64,000 bases of DNA from Endozoicomonas sp. 8E (GTDB lineage: Bacteria; Pseudomonadota; Gammaproteobacteria; Pseudomonadales; Endozoicomonadaceae). The stretch spans positions 3,355,697 to 3,419,696 of the forward strand of contig NZ_CP120717.1 of NCBI RefSeq assembly GCF_032883915.1. Direction: 5' to 3'. A program made the translations under genes and the position numbers. Below are positions 17,684-27,160 of the stretch, piece after piece. The notes under the pieces were generated by a model. That model saw only the letters and a program-made list of their open reading frames with translations, was not told the origin of the DNA and did no database searches. Position 1 is the stretch's first letter. The number at the start of each line of letters is the position of its first letter.

Positions 17684-18787
17684 ATGCACTCAAATGTAAA
17701 TATGGAGGGTAGTGGTTTCTTTACTGCTACAGATAATTGTCCAAATAACCAGGCAAAAGAGCGGGTAACCTATCAGAGTCATACCCTGGCCAGTGTGGTG
17801 CCTTTAGTCGGCTCTGATTTATCAGGGGTGAGTGCTTGTCAGCAAACATCTATCAGGTTAAGAAAATTCTCCGCTTATGATCGTCCTGTAAGTCATGTCT
17901 TTAAACATATTCAAGATGTTATTTCAAAGAAATATGGAATCACTGTTGGATTCAATAAAGATAGACTTGTTTTTGATTTGACTAAAAAAATCAATGAAGA
18001 ACAGGATGCGGATTTAGAAGCTGGTGAATATCATTATTTAATCTCAAGTGCCTTCGATGGTACAGATATCCCTGATTTAATCAGAGCTGAAAGGCTAATT
18101 CCTATTGTTCTTAAAGGTTCTAGTAAAAATCAATTAATTTTAGAGTTTAAGCATTTTCCTGAGGCCTACGTGCATACTCTTTATGGAGAAGAGACGCCAC
18201 TTAAAACACTATCTATTACGCCCTTTTATAATCCTGAAGCATTAAACGATGTAGATACTTCTATGTTAAGGCTGGATATGTCTGATATAGGGTTCACAGA
18301 TGGCTCGCCACGATACATTTTTACTACAGAGATTTACCCCTGCATTTGTGTCGCTTTTTTTGATAAATCCCAGAATAAAGTGCTGTTTAGTCACTTCACT
18401 GGTACAGATTTTTTACCTGAAAATCTTTCAGGAGTTTTTGATTTTTGTGATGAGCAGAAAATGAAAAGCCTTGAATGCCATATTTTTTGTGGAGAATGTA
18501 GATATTTAGGTCAGAAATACGGTTTTTTAGATTTAATTGACTTTATATCCGCAAAAGGCGTTCCCATAAAACAGATGTTTGTCGGTGATAGTAAAGACCG
18601 TCCAAAATCGGTAGTTATAGACACCAGGGACATGAGTTTGTATGGGCTTCCTTTTAGTGATCTTGCTTTTCCTGCAAGCGGCCACGACATGTATGTATCA
18701 AAAAAGAAACTTAGGCGTATAGCAAAGATGCCTCTCATAACGAAGAATCATAGCCTTTCATTATTTACGGCTGGTTTGGATGCCTGA
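17684..18787 (+). CDS. CheD-fold putative glutamine deamidase, tandem paralogue 1
   Basis: 367 residues from ATG 17684, which has AAGGGA seven bases upstream and gives the same length as both paralogues. An upstream in-frame ATG at 17660 is less likely. The N-terminal 190 residues are unrecognised and start polar and Ser/Asn-rich without a Sec signal. Residues about 208-345 match CheD: T214-x5-C220-x16-H237, the same spacing as Thr21/Cys27/His44 of Thermotoga CheD, with a conserved Asp at C+7. A C-terminal block follows (LIDFISAKGVPIKQMFVGD, then VVIDTRDMSLYGL) that resembles the CheD tail. CheD deamidates receptor glutamines, and the CNF1/BLF1 toxins share this fold. The deamidase call is by motif only. 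Confidence 0.6.
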   Translation: MHSNVNMEGSGFFTATDNCPNNQAKERVTYQSHTLASVVPLVGSDLSGVSACQQTSIRLRKFSAYDRPVSHVFKHIQDVISKKYGITVGFNKDRLVFDLTKKINEEQDADLEAGEYHYLISSAFDGTDIPDLIRAERLIPIVLKGSSKNQLILEFKHFPEAYVHTLYGEETPLKTLSITPFYNPEALNDVDTSMLRLDMSDIGFTDGSPRYIFTTEIYPCICVAFFDKSQNKVLFSHFTGTDFLPENLSGVFDFCDEQKMKSLECHIFCGECRYLGQKYGFLDLIDFISAKGVPIKQMFVGDSKDRPKSVVIDTRDMSLYGLPFSDLAFPASGHDMYVSKKKLRRIAKMPLITKNHSLSLFTAGLDA

Positions 18788-18952
18788 TTTAAACTGAAAC
18801 GAGTGAAAAGGCCAGCTTTCGTGACACAGTAATGGTAAAAGACTGGAGGTTATTGTCAGTCTTTCTGGCAATGTTGTTAGTAATAAAGGTGAACGATACT
18901 CGAAATAAAGTCTCTAAAATAACTGAGTGATTTAAGATTGAGGAATTATATT

Positions 18953-20056
18953 ATGGACCCAGGAACAGGCTTGGATGGAAGCTGTGTGTTTGCTTCCTTA
19001 GATCATGCTTCAAAAAACCAAATAAAAGAACAGGGAAAAAATCAGGGGCATACTGTTGCGAGTGTTATGCCTCTGGTTTCGTCTGGTTCCTATTGGATGA
19101 GTGCCTGTCAGCAAACTCCTATCAGTTTAAGAAAATACTCTGCTTATGATTACCCCGGAAAACAAGTCTTTAAACACATACAAGATGTTTTTTTAGAAAA
19201 AAGCGGAATCCCTGTTGTCGTCAATAAAGGAAGGCTTGCTTTTGATTTCACTGAAAAAATCAATGAGGATCAGGATGGCTTTTTTAAAGGTGCAGGGTAT
19301 CATGCTATATTAGGACATCTATTCGATGGCACAGATATTCCTGATTTAATTAGAGCTGAAAGACTAATTCCTGTTGTTCAGGAAGGGGATAGTAAAAAAC
19401 AAATGATTTTAGAGTTTAAGCATTTTCCTACTGCCTATGTCCATACTCTATATGGAGAAGAGACGCCTCTTAAAACACTACCTATTGCGCCTTTTTATAA
19501 TTCTCAGGCTTTAAATGACGTTAATACTTCGATGCTGAGGGTTGATACGTTTGATGTGGGGTTTAGCGATGGCTCGCCACGTTACATTTTTACTACAGGT
19601 CTTCAACCCTGCATTTGTGTCGCTTTTTTTGATAAATCTCAAAATAAAGTGGTACTTTGTCACTTTGGTGGAACAAATTTTTCACCCAAAAATCTATCAG
19701 AAATCTTTGATTTTTGTGATGAGCAAAAAATGAAAAGCCTTGAGTGTCACATTGTAGGCGGAAAATATAATTATCTAGGTCAGAAAAACGGCTTTTTAAC
19801 TTTGATCGATTATATATCTTCAAAAGGTGTACCCATAAACCAGATGTTTGTAGGAGATACCAAAGAACGCCCAAAATCTATAGTCATAGATACCAGAGAC
19901 ATGAGCTTGTATAAGCTTCCTTTTTGTGAACTTGATTTTCCAGTAAGCTGCTATGAAATGGATTTAACAAAGGAAAATTTCAGGCATATGGCAACGATGC
20001 CTCTCATAACAAAAAATCACAGTCTTTCATTATTGACAGCTGGTTTGGATTCCTGA
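18953..20056 (+). CDS. CheD-fold putative glutamine deamidase, tandem paralogue 2
   Basis: 367 residues from ATG 18953. GAGGAA lies seven bases upstream, and the TTG at 18938 is rejected because it would precede that site. The catalytic spacing is identical to paralogue 1: T214 (TTGLQPC), C220 and H237 (LCHFGG), with Asp227. The tail reads YISSKGVPINQMFVGD and IVIDTRDMSLYKL. The N-terminus MDPGTGLDGSCVFAS is shared in form with the other two copies. It lies 165 bases after paralogue 1, and the spacer is itself similar to the next one, so gene and spacer were duplicated together. Substrate and secretion route are unknown. A type III secretion signal is possible but cannot be read from sequence alone. 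Confidence 0.6.
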   Translation: MDPGTGLDGSCVFASLDHASKNQIKEQGKNQGHTVASVMPLVSSGSYWMSACQQTPISLRKYSAYDYPGKQVFKHIQDVFLEKSGIPVVVNKGRLAFDFTEKINEDQDGFFKGAGYHAILGHLFDGTDIPDLIRAERLIPVVQEGDSKKQMILEFKHFPTAYVHTLYGEETPLKTLPIAPFYNSQALNDVNTSMLRVDTFDVGFSDGSPRYIFTTGLQPCICVAFFDKSQNKVVLCHFGGTNFSPKNLSEIFDFCDEQKMKSLECHIVGGKYNYLGQKNGFLTLIDYISSKGVPINQMFVGDTKERPKSIVIDTRDMSLYKLPFCELDFPVSCYEMDLTKENFRHMATMPLITKNHSLSLLTAGLDS

Positions 20057-20213
20057 TGTGAATTGAAACTGAAACGGGCGAAAGGGCACCCTTAGTGGCA
20101 CGCTGAGGGTGAAAAACATATGTCAGACATTGTTACACAATTGTTTGTAACGAGCGTGAACGACTGCCGAAATTAAGTCGCTAAAGTAACTGAGTAGTTG
20201 AAGGAATTTTATT

Positions 20214-21317
20214 GTGGACCCAAAAGTAGGTTTGGATGCAAACCGTCTTTTTACTTCTATAGAACACACTTCAAATAACCAAGTAAAAGAACAGGTAACA
20301 CATCAGGGGTATTCTGTTGCGAGTGTGGAGCCTGTAATCTCCCGTGGTGATCAGGGGGGGAGGGAATATCAGCAAACTCCTATCAGTTTAAGAAAATACT
20401 CTCCTGATGATGATCGTAGAAGTCATCTATTCAAACAGATTCAAGATATTGTTTCAGGAAAAAAAGGAATTGCTGTTGACATTAATAAAGATAGCCTTAT
20501 TTTTGATTTGACTAAAAAAAATAATGTCAATCAGGATAACTATTTTAAATATGGTGACTATCATGCTTTAATCGGATATGTATTCGATGGTACAGAGATC
20601 CCTGAAATAATCAGAGCGGAAAGGTTGATTCCTGTTGTTCGGAAAGGCTGTAAGGCTAAACAATTAATTGCAGAGTTCAAGGTTGCTCCTGAGGCCTACG
20701 TTCATACTTTGTATGGGCAGGAAATGCTTCTTGAAACAAAGCCTTTTACCCCTTTTTATAATCCCCAGGCATTAAGGGATGCTGATACTTCTATGTTAAG
20801 AGTCAGTATGGATGATTTGGGCTTCACAGATGGTTCGCCGCGATATATATTTACTACAGCTCTTGCCCCCTGCATTTGTCTTGCTCTTTTTGACAGGTCT
20901 CAAAGTAAAGTGCTACTTGGTCATTTTGGGGCTGAAGATTTTTCATATGAACACCTGTCAGATATTTACAAGTTTTGTGATCAACAACAAATGAGAAGCC
21001 TTGAGTGTCATATTGTCGGTGGCTGGTATCAATATTTAGGTATTGAAAACGGTTTTTTGAGCTTGATCGATTTTGTATCTTCGAAAGGCATTCCCATAAA
21101 ACAGTTGTTTGTTGGTGACACCACAGATCGTCCAATGTCAGTAGTTGTAGATACCAGGGATATGAGTCTTTACGGGCTTTCTTTTAAAAGCCTGGACTTT
21201 CCGGTAAGCGTTGCAGAAAGGTTCAGATCAAAGAAAGAACTCAAGCGCATAGCCAAAATGTTTCTCCTGACAAAAGATCATAGCCTTTCACTGTACACAT
21301 CTGGTTCGGGTGCCTGA
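20214..21317 (+). CDS. CheD-fold putative glutamine deamidase, tandem paralogue 3
   Basis: 367 residues from GTG 20214, which has AAGGAA upstream. The position equivalent to the ATG of paralogue 2 is a GTG here. Catalytic triad candidates T214 (TTALAPC), C220 and H237 (LGHFGA) are kept, as are Asp227 and the FVSSKGIPIKQLFVGD block. The region before the catalytic motif carries AYVHTLYGQE, conserved in all three. A bidirectional hairpin at 21367 separates it from folD, which converges from the minus strand. Retention of all three catalytic residues in all three copies suggests each is under selection for activity. Confidence 0.6.
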   Translation: MDPKVGLDANRLFTSIEHTSNNQVKEQVTHQGYSVASVEPVISRGDQGGREYQQTPISLRKYSPDDDRRSHLFKQIQDIVSGKKGIAVDINKDSLIFDLTKKNNVNQDNYFKYGDYHALIGYVFDGTEIPEIIRAERLIPVVRKGCKAKQLIAEFKVAPEAYVHTLYGQEMLLETKPFTPFYNPQALRDADTSMLRVSMDDLGFTDGSPRYIFTTALAPCICLALFDRSQSKVLLGHFGAEDFSYEHLSDIYKFCDQQQMRSLECHIVGGWYQYLGIENGFLSLIDFVSSKGIPIKQLFVGDTTDRPMSVVVDTRDMSLYGLSFKSLDFPVSVAERFRSKKELKRIAKMFLLTKDHSLSLYTSGSGA

Positions 21318-21366
21318 TGCGAGTTAAAAGCGAAGTGCGAAATAAGGACATTGATAGAGAGTAAAG

Positions 21367-21395
21367 AAGCTCCGGCCTGTTTAACGGAGCTTTTC
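21367..21395. terminator. Bidirectional intrinsic terminator between CheD-like gene 3 and folD
   Basis: The stem AAGCTCCG / CGGAGCTT has a short loop and is followed by TTTT on the plus strand and a T-rich stretch on the minus strand. It fits the convergent genes on either side. Confidence 0.65.
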
Positions 21396-21408
21396 GAACG
21401 TTGTGCGG

Positions 21409-22263
21409 TCAGTCGTGAAGGTGTTCCGCTGCGTAAAGTGTGTTTTCCAGCAGAGTGGCCACGGTCATCGGACCCACACCGCCTGGTACAGGTGTGATCC
21501 AACTGGCTCTCTGCTGTGCCGTTTCGAATTCGATATCACCTACCAGTCGACCGTCGTCCATACGGTTAATGCCGATGTCGATGACTATTGCGCCTTCTTT
21601 AACCCATTCACCTTTGACCAGTCCGGGTTTGCCAACAGCAACCACCAGAATCTCTGCTCCTCCTACAACCTCTTCGAGGTCGTGGGTAAAGCGATGAGCT
21701 GTTGTTGTTGTGCAGCCTGCCAGCAGTAATTCCATGGTCATGGGGCGGCCAACGATGTTGGATGCGCCAACGATTACCGCATTTTTGCCGCGAATGGCTT
21801 CACCGGTACTTTCCAGCAGGGTCATAACACCTTTTGGTGTGCAGGGGCGCAGCATTGGGATGCGTTGAACCAGACGGCCAATATTATAAGGATGAAAACC
21901 ATCTACATCTTTGTCAGGACGAATGCGTTCTAATACAGGGTCGCAGTTGATGTGATCTGGCAGTGGCAGTTGAACCAGGATTCCATCGATAGCCGGGTCC
22001 TCATTCAGCTGGTCAATAAGACCCAAAAGGTCTGCTTCGCTGGAAGAGGCAGGCAGGTCATGAGAAACAGAGTGAAAGCCAACACGTTCACAGTCACTTC
22101 TTTTTTTGCCTACATATACCTGGGAGGCAGGATCGTCACCCAGCAGAATGACAGCAAGACCCGGTACCCTGAGTCCCTGTTCAATCCGTTGTTTGACGCG
22201 TTCAGCAATGGAATCTTTCAGTTTTGCGGCAATGGCCTTGCCGTCAATGATTCTAGCGGTCAT
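21409..22263 (-). CDS. folD: FolD, methylenetetrahydrofolate dehydrogenase/cyclohydrolase
   Basis: 285 residues from ATG 22263 ([16 protein letters not shown]), close to the 288 of E. coli FolD. The longer frame to 22311 adds 16 atypical residues. It interconverts 5,10-methylene-THF and 10-formyl-THF with NADP in the cytoplasm. Visible signatures are the substrate region [16 protein letters not shown] with the conserved catalytic Lys, the QLPLPDHI motif, the NADP loop [13 protein letters not shown] and the C-terminal [14 protein letters not shown]. It is monocistronic and divergent from the tRNA cluster. Confidence 0.97.
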   Translation of the reverse strand: MTARIIDGKAIAAKLKDSIAERVKQRIEQGLRVPGLAVILLGDDPASQVYVGKKRSDCERVGFHSVSHDLPASSSEADLLGLIDQLNEDPAIDGILVQLPLPDHINCDPVLERIRPDKDVDGFHPYNIGRLVQRIPMLRPCTPKGVMTLLESTGEAIRGKNAVIVGASNIVGRPMTMELLLAGCTTTTAHRFTHDLEEVVGGAEILVVAVGKPGLVKGEWVKEGAIVIDIGINRMDDGRLVGDIEFETAQQRASWITPVPGGVGPMTVATLLENTLYAAEHLHD

Positions 22264-22622
22264 GGTTTTTGGTGGATGCCTGTTAAGCGGACGAGTTGCC
22301 CATTTTATCATGGAAGTTCTTCATTGTTCATGAATTGAATAGGTCGAACATACTTATAGGTATTAGCTAGAGTTCTCTTGGAGTGCCGAATGACCTAGGT
22401 GATTGATTTCGTCTGAAAAAATGAGTGTTTCGAGTCTGGTCAGTCTGGTACCCCTGTGTTAGATTAGTCGTCGTTGGAAGCGAGGCGGATCTCAAGTCCG
22501 GCAAGTCGTTGATGGCTCAAATGATTGAATTAAATCGACGTTGACGAGGCACTCTGTTCTGGGTAATATTCGCCGCGCTGCAACGAACAGCACTCTGGAT
22601 TAACAGAAAGTTATCCATGACT
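22264..22622. other. Intergenic region upstream of folD and the tRNA cluster
   Basis: About 360 bases between divergent transcription units. It must hold the folD and tRNA promoters, but I could not pick out convincing -35/-10 pairs. Confidence 0.4.
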
Positions 22623-22699
22623 CGGGGTATAGCGCAGTCTGGTAGCGCGCCTGCTTTGGGAGCAGGATGTCGGGAGTTCGAATCTCTCTACCCCGACCA
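22623..22699 (+). tRNA. tRNA-Pro (anticodon TGG)
   Basis: 77 nt with the CCA end encoded. The acceptor CGGGGTA pairs with TACCCCG, the anticodon loop reads CTTTGGGAG, and the T-arm has GTTCGAATC. It is first in a Pro-Arg-His-Leu cluster, which has the same four tRNAs as the E. coli argX-hisR-leuT-proM cluster. Confidence 0.97.
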
Positions 22700-22751
22700 G
22701 ATTAATCACTGGTTGAAATGTTTAGAATTTAGACGAGTGATAACTTATGAT

Positions 22752-22828
22752 GCGCCCGTAGCTCAGCTGGATAGAGCATCCGCCTTCTAAGCGGATGGTC
22801 GCAGGTTCGAATCCTGCCGGGCGCGCCA
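22752..22828 (+). tRNA. tRNA-Arg (anticodon TCT)
   Basis: 77 nt including CCA. The acceptor GCGCCCG pairs with CGGGCGC, the anticodon stem-loop is CCGCCTTCTAAGCGG, and the T-arm reads GGTTCGAATCC. Confidence 0.97.
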
Positions 22829-22860
22829 TAATTAACTGTCTCGATGAGTCGGTTGTTACT

Positions 22861-22937
22861 GGTGGGCGTAGCTCAGTTGGTAGAGCCCCGGATTGTGATT
22901 CCGGTGGTCGTGGGTTCGAACCCCATCGTCCACCCCA
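22861..22937 (+). tRNA. tRNA-His (anticodon GTG)
   Basis: 77 nt including the extra 5' G (G-1) and the CCA. The anticodon stem-loop is CCGGATTGTGATTCCGG, and the T-arm is GGGTTCGAACCCC. Confidence 0.97.
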
Positions 22938-23006
22938 GTTTGAAAAAAGGGTTTAGCCCGATATTTGGTTTGTTAAGAGTTAAGCAGCATCGGTAAAGTG
23001 CTGTAA

Positions 23007-23091
23007 GCGGATGTGGTGGAATTGGTAGACACGCTGGATTTAGGTTCCAGTGCCGCGAGGCGTGAGAGTTCGAGTCTCTCCATCCGCACCA
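23007..23091 (+). tRNA. tRNA-Leu (anticodon TAG)
   Basis: 85 nt with a long variable arm (TGCCGCGAGGCGT), the anticodon loop GATTTAGGT, the acceptor GCGGATG paired with CATCCGC, and CCA encoded. Confidence 0.97.
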
Positions 23092-23100
23092 GTAAACGAT

Positions 23101-23131
23101 ACGGGGATAAGCATGCTTATCCCCGTTTTTG
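23101..23131 (+). terminator. Intrinsic terminator of the tRNA cluster
   Basis: The near-perfect palindrome ACGGGGATAAGC / GCTTATCCCCGT is followed by TTTTT, ten bases after the tRNA-Leu CCA. Confidence 0.93.
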
Positions 23132-23321
23132 TATAGGAAAAATAGCCTGTTTGAGTCGGACATTCTCTCTGCAGCTAGTCCGCAGTCCCAGCTTGCTGGT
23201 GAGGCGTGAGAGGGGTGGGGGTCTGTTTGTATGATCCGGGGTGCAACCTATAAGTACTTTTGCTAGTCTATGCGCCTTTGTTTCATACGTACTGCAACTC
23301 AGGTTTTATTGAGGAACGCAA

Positions 23322-24680
23322 ATGCAAGTCTCCGTAGAAACGACTTCCGGTCTGGAGCGTCGCCTGACAATTACAATTCCCGCTGACAAGATCGATGGGG
23401 AAATCAACAAGCGACTGCAGGATCTGTCTCGTCGTGTTCGCCTGGATGGTTTCCGCCCCGGCAAAGTGCCTATGAAGGTCGTTAAGCGTCGCTATGGCCT
23501 GGGTGCACGTCAGGAAGTGCTTGGTGAGCAGATGCAACAGGCGTTTGTAGAGGCGGTAACCCAGGAAAACTTGAATCCTGCAGGTGCGCCCCGTGTTGAG
23601 CCCAAGAATGACGAGGAAGGCAAGGATTTTGAATTCGTAGCCATCTTCGAAGTTTACCCGGAGATTGAAGTGGGTGACTTCGCAGGGGTTGAAGTTGAGC
23701 GCCCGGTCGCTGAAGTTTCCGATGCTGACATCGATGAAATGGTAGAAACTCTGCGTGCTCAGAGCAAAACCTTTGAAGGTGTAGAGCGTGCTGCTGAACT
23801 GGGTGACCAGATCGTATTTGATTACGTGGGTTCCTTTGCTTCAGGAGAGAAAGACGGCGAAGAGTTTGACGGCGGCAAGGCAGAGAATGCTACTCTGGAA
23901 CTGGGCTCTGGCCAGATGATTCCGGGCTTTGAAGACGGTCTGGTAGGTGTATCAGTCGGTGAAGAGAAAACGCTGGAACTGACCTTCCCGGAAGACTATC
24001 ACGCTGAAGAGCTGAAGGGGCAGGCTGTTAAGTTTGCTTGTAAAGTACACCAGGTTCAGGCTGCCACTCTGCCAGAACTTGATGAAGCATTCTTTGAGCG
24101 CTTCGGCGTAGCTGAGGGTGGCGAAGAAGCTTTCCGCACTGAAGTTCGCAAAAATATGGAGCGTGAATTGCGTCAGGCTATAAAGAGCAAGGTTAAGAAC
24201 CAGGTAATGGACGGTCTGCTGACCACTCACGAGGTTGAGGTTCCTTCGCCACTGGTAGCCCAGGAAATCGACCGCATGCGTGAACAGGCTCTTCAACGCT
24301 TTGGTGGTGCTCAGGGTGGTTTCGATCCTAAGCAGTTGCCTGCTGAACTGTTCGAAAAAGATGCCAGGAAACGTGTAGCTCTGGGGCTGCTGATTGGTGA
24401 AATCGTCAAGCAGCGCGAAATCAAGGTTGACGACGATCGCGTTCGCGCCATGATTGAAGAAATGGCCTCTGCTTACCAAACGCCACAGCAGGTTATCGAC
24501 TGGTACTACAGCAACGAAGAGCAACTCTCTGAAGTGAAGTATGTTGTTCTGGAAGAGCAGGTAGTGGATACTGTTCTGGAAGCAGCCAAGGTTTCTGATA
24601 GCGAATGCAGCTACCAGGATGCAATCAAGCCAGCTGCTCCTGCTGAAGAAGCCGAAGCTTCTGATGAAGAGCTGGCCTGA
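23322..24680 (+). CDS. tig: Trigger factor, ribosome-associated chaperone and PPIase
   Basis: 452 residues (E. coli 432). The N-terminal ribosome-binding domain carries the signature FRPGKVPMKVVKRRYG (about residues 44-59). The FKBP-type PPIase domain lies at about 160-245 (GDQIVFDYVGSF ... MIPGFEDGLVGVSVGEEKTL), followed by the helical C-terminal chaperone arms. It binds nascent chains at the exit tunnel via L23. The start is preceded by TGAGGAACGCAA. It heads the conserved order tig-clpP-clpX-lon-hupB-ppiD. The acidic tail (EEAEASDEELA) is longer than usual. Confidence 0.97.
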   Translation: MQVSVETTSGLERRLTITIPADKIDGEINKRLQDLSRRVRLDGFRPGKVPMKVVKRRYGLGARQEVLGEQMQQAFVEAVTQENLNPAGAPRVEPKNDEEGKDFEFVAIFEVYPEIEVGDFAGVEVERPVAEVSDADIDEMVETLRAQSKTFEGVERAAELGDQIVFDYVGSFASGEKDGEEFDGGKAENATLELGSGQMIPGFEDGLVGVSVGEEKTLELTFPEDYHAEELKGQAVKFACKVHQVQAATLPELDEAFFERFGVAEGGEEAFRTEVRKNMERELRQAIKSKVKNQVMDGLLTTHEVEVPSPLVAQEIDRMREQALQRFGGAQGGFDPKQLPAELFEKDARKRVALGLLIGEIVKQREIKVDDDRVRAMIEEMASAYQTPQQVIDWYYSNEEQLSEVKYVVLEEQVVDTVLEAAKVSDSECSYQDAIKPAAPAEEAEASDEELA

Positions 24681-24844
24681 TCAGGGCGTTGTCTAAGGTT
24701 TTGACGCGCGCTGCCGTATTAACGCCTTGTGTGCGTCGATAATGTTAGTCACTGTATCACTATAGTGGTTAAACCATGACACGTTTCGCGACCCGCTCTG
24801 TGCGGGTCGTTCCTCTTCGACTTGGCAAGGAGTTAAGACAGGAC

Positions 24845-25483
24845 ATGTCCAGACTGATCGAAACGCAATCCGTGGCAATCACCAATTCCGGCCTGGTTCC
24901 AATTGTCGTTGAGCAGTCCGCCAGAGGTGAGCGTTCTTACGACATTTACTCAAGGCTGCTCAAGGAAAGAGTTATCTTCCTGGTGGGTCAGGTTGAGGAT
25001 CACATGGCCAATCTGGTTGTGGCTCAGTTGTTGTTTCTTGAGTCAGAGAATCCAGACAAGGATATCCATCTCTATATTAATTCTCCGGGTGGATCGGTCA
25101 CTGCCGGTATGTCTATTTACGACACCATGCAGTTTATTAAACCGGATGTCTCAACCATGTGTATCGGCCAGGCCTGTAGCATGGGCTCACTGCTTCTGGC
25201 AGCAGGTGCTAACGGAAAACGTTACGCACTGCCTCACTCCAGGGTGATGATTCATCAGCCGCTGGGTGGTTTTCAGGGGCAGGCGTCTGATATCGCCATT
25301 CACGCCCAGGAAATCATGACCATCAAGGAGCGTCTGAATCGTGTGCTGGCCAAGCATACCGGGCAGCCCATGGAAGTGGTTGAAAAAGATACTGATCGTG
25401 ATAATTTCATGAGTGCCGAACAGGCAATGGAATACGGCCTGATTGACAAGGTTCTGAGTAGTCGCATTCCGACTGACAAGTAA
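24845..25483 (+). CDS. clpP: ClpP, ATP-dependent Clp protease proteolytic subunit
   Basis: 212 residues from ATG 24845 ([12 protein letters not shown]), compared with 207 in E. coli. The frame extends to an ATG at 24776, but that adds 23 residues with no counterpart, and AAGGAG lies upstream of 24845 (about 12 bases, somewhat far). The catalytic triad is visible: Ser112 in [10 protein letters not shown], His137 in MIHQPLGG, and Asp about 186 in the TDRDNFM region. It forms the tetradecameric peptidase that works with ClpX, which is encoded next. Confidence 0.96.
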   Translation: MSRLIETQSVAITNSGLVPIVVEQSARGERSYDIYSRLLKERVIFLVGQVEDHMANLVVAQLLFLESENPDKDIHLYINSPGGSVTAGMSIYDTMQFIKPDVSTMCIGQACSMGSLLLAAGANGKRYALPHSRVMIHQPLGGFQGQASDIAIHAQEIMTIKERLNRVLAKHTGQPMEVVEKDTDRDNFMSAEQAMEYGLIDKVLSSRIPTDK

Positions 25484-25490
25484 AAGCGTG

Positions 25491-25537
25491 GAGTTTGAAC
25501 GAAAATAGCCTCGAGCTGTCTATTCTCGTTCAGACTC
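25491..25537 (+). other. Long hairpin after clpP
   Basis: GAGTTTGAACGA pairs with TCGTTCAGACTC (one G-U), continued by AATAG / CTATT with a small bulge. There is no U-run, so it is more likely an mRNA-processing or stability hairpin than a full terminator. The rest of the 326-base clpP-clpX gap shows no gene. Confidence 0.5.
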
Positions 25538-25809
25538 CCGAATACCATCTGGCAGAAATCTATTAAAATCAGGTAAAGGTGGCCAGTTGATGCTTTCATG
25601 GACGCAGTCACAATATTGGTAACAGACTGCCGCAATGTGACGGAGTACATTGAATCCATGACAGTTTCTGCCTGAGACATGAAAAATAGGTCTGACTGAC
25701 CTTTCGTAGACTGTTTTTCTGTAATTTCTCCTGTTTGACACTTGAAAATACGCCCCAATGCCTGCATCTTGTTTTTATGACAGGTGTTGTTCCTCCAACA
25801 GGTAATCGA

Positions 25810-27099
25810 ATGACCGACGAAACTAGCGGCAAGGGTGATGATAACGGCAAGTTGCTGTACTGCTCTTTCTGCGGAAAAAGTCAGCATGAGGTGCGCAAGC
25901 TCATTGCCGGCCCTTCCGTATTTATTTGCGATGAGTGTGTTGATCTTTGCAACGACATCATCCGTGAAGAAATTCAGGACAGTGAGACAGAGACTTCCTC
26001 TGACAAGTTGCCGACACCCCGGGAAATCAAGGATATTCTCGACGAATATGTGATCGGTCAACCGCGCGCTAAGAAAGTGTTGTCGGTTGCTGTATACAAC
26101 CACTACAAGCGCCTGCGATATGGCGATAAGAAAAAAGATGATGTAGAGCTGGGCAAGAGTAATATCATGCTGCTCGGGCCTACCGGTAGTGGTAAGACAT
26201 TGCTGGCCGAGACACTGGCAAGACTGTTGAATGTGCCCTTTACTATTGCCGATGCCACCACTCTGACCGAAGCGGGCTATGTGGGTGAAGATGTTGAAAA
26301 TATCATCCAGAAGCTGCTACAGAAGTGTGACTACGATGTAGAGAAGGCCCAGGTGGGTATTGTTTACATTGATGAAATTGACAAGATTTCCAGAAAGTCC
26401 GACAACCCCTCAATTACCCGTGATGTATCCGGTGAAGGTGTTCAGCAAGCCCTGCTTAAGTTGATTGAAGGTACTGTTGCTTCCGTTCCGCCACAAGGTG
26501 GTCGCAAGCACCCTCAGCAGGAATTCCTGCAAGTTGATACCTCCAATATCCTGTTTATCTGTGGTGGTGCCTTTGCCGGTCTGGATAAGGTGATTCGGGA
26601 TCGCACTGATAAAGGTGGTATTGGCTTCTCGGCTGAAGTGAAGAGTAAGGATAGCAAGAAGGATCTGAGTGAAATCTTTAAAGAGGTTGAACCGGAAGAT
26701 CTGGTTAAGTTTGGTCTGATTCCGGAGTTTATTGGTCGTTTGCCAGTGATTGCAACGCTGGAAGAACTGGATGAAGCTGCTCTGGTTCAGATTCTGACCG
26801 AGCCAAAGAATGCTCTGACCAAGCAGTATTCAAAGTTGTTTGAAATGGAAGATGTCGATGTCGACTTCCGTGAAGACGCTCTGCGTGCAGTGGCTAAGAA
26901 AGCTATGGAACGAAAGACGGGTGCCCGTGGTCTAAGGTCTATTCTCGAAGGTGTTTTGCTGGACTCCATGTACGACATACCTTCAGAGAGGAGGGTTTCC
27001 AAAGTGGTCATTGACGCTTCCGTGATTGAAGGCAAGTCTGAACCGCTGATGATTTATGAAAACACTGAAACTCAGAAGGCTGCATCTGACGACAGCTGA
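25810..27099 (+). CDS. clpX: ClpX, ATP-dependent unfoldase of ClpXP
   Basis: 429 residues from ATG 25810 ([13 protein letters not shown]), compared with 424 in E. coli. The longer frame from 25735 has no family support. The zinc-binding domain has C18/C21/C40/C43 (CSFC ... CDEC). The AAA+ core has Walker A GPTGSGKT (Lys129), Walker [11 protein letters not shown], the pore-loop GYVGED, the RKH-type sensor region and the IGF loop (KGGIGFSAE) that docks on ClpP. It recognises ssrA-tagged and other substrates and feeds ClpP. Confidence 0.97.
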   Translation: MTDETSGKGDDNGKLLYCSFCGKSQHEVRKLIAGPSVFICDECVDLCNDIIREEIQDSETETSSDKLPTPREIKDILDEYVIGQPRAKKVLSVAVYNHYKRLRYGDKKKDDVELGKSNIMLLGPTGSGKTLLAETLARLLNVPFTIADATTLTEAGYVGEDVENIIQKLLQKCDYDVEKAQVGIVYIDEIDKISRKSDNPSITRDVSGEGVQQALLKLIEGTVASVPPQGGRKHPQQEFLQVDTSNILFICGGAFAGLDKVIRDRTDKGGIGFSAEVKSKDSKKDLSEIFKEVEPEDLVKFGLIPEFIGRLPVIATLEELDEAALVQILTEPKNALTKQYSKLFEMEDVDVDFREDALRAVAKKAMERKTGARGLRSILEGVLLDSMYDIPSERRVSKVVIDASVIEGKSEPLMIYENTETQKAASDDS

Positions 27100-27123
27100 C
27101 TATAAGTTCGCGTTTTTATAAAA

Positions 27124-27160
27124 CCGGGAACCCTGTCAAATGGCAGGGTTTCTTTTTCCC
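27124..27160 (+). terminator. Intrinsic terminator after clpX
   Basis: The stem AACCCTG / CAGGGTT has an eight-base loop, followed by TCTTTTT. An outer CCGGG / CCCGG pairing also exists. Confidence 0.85.
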
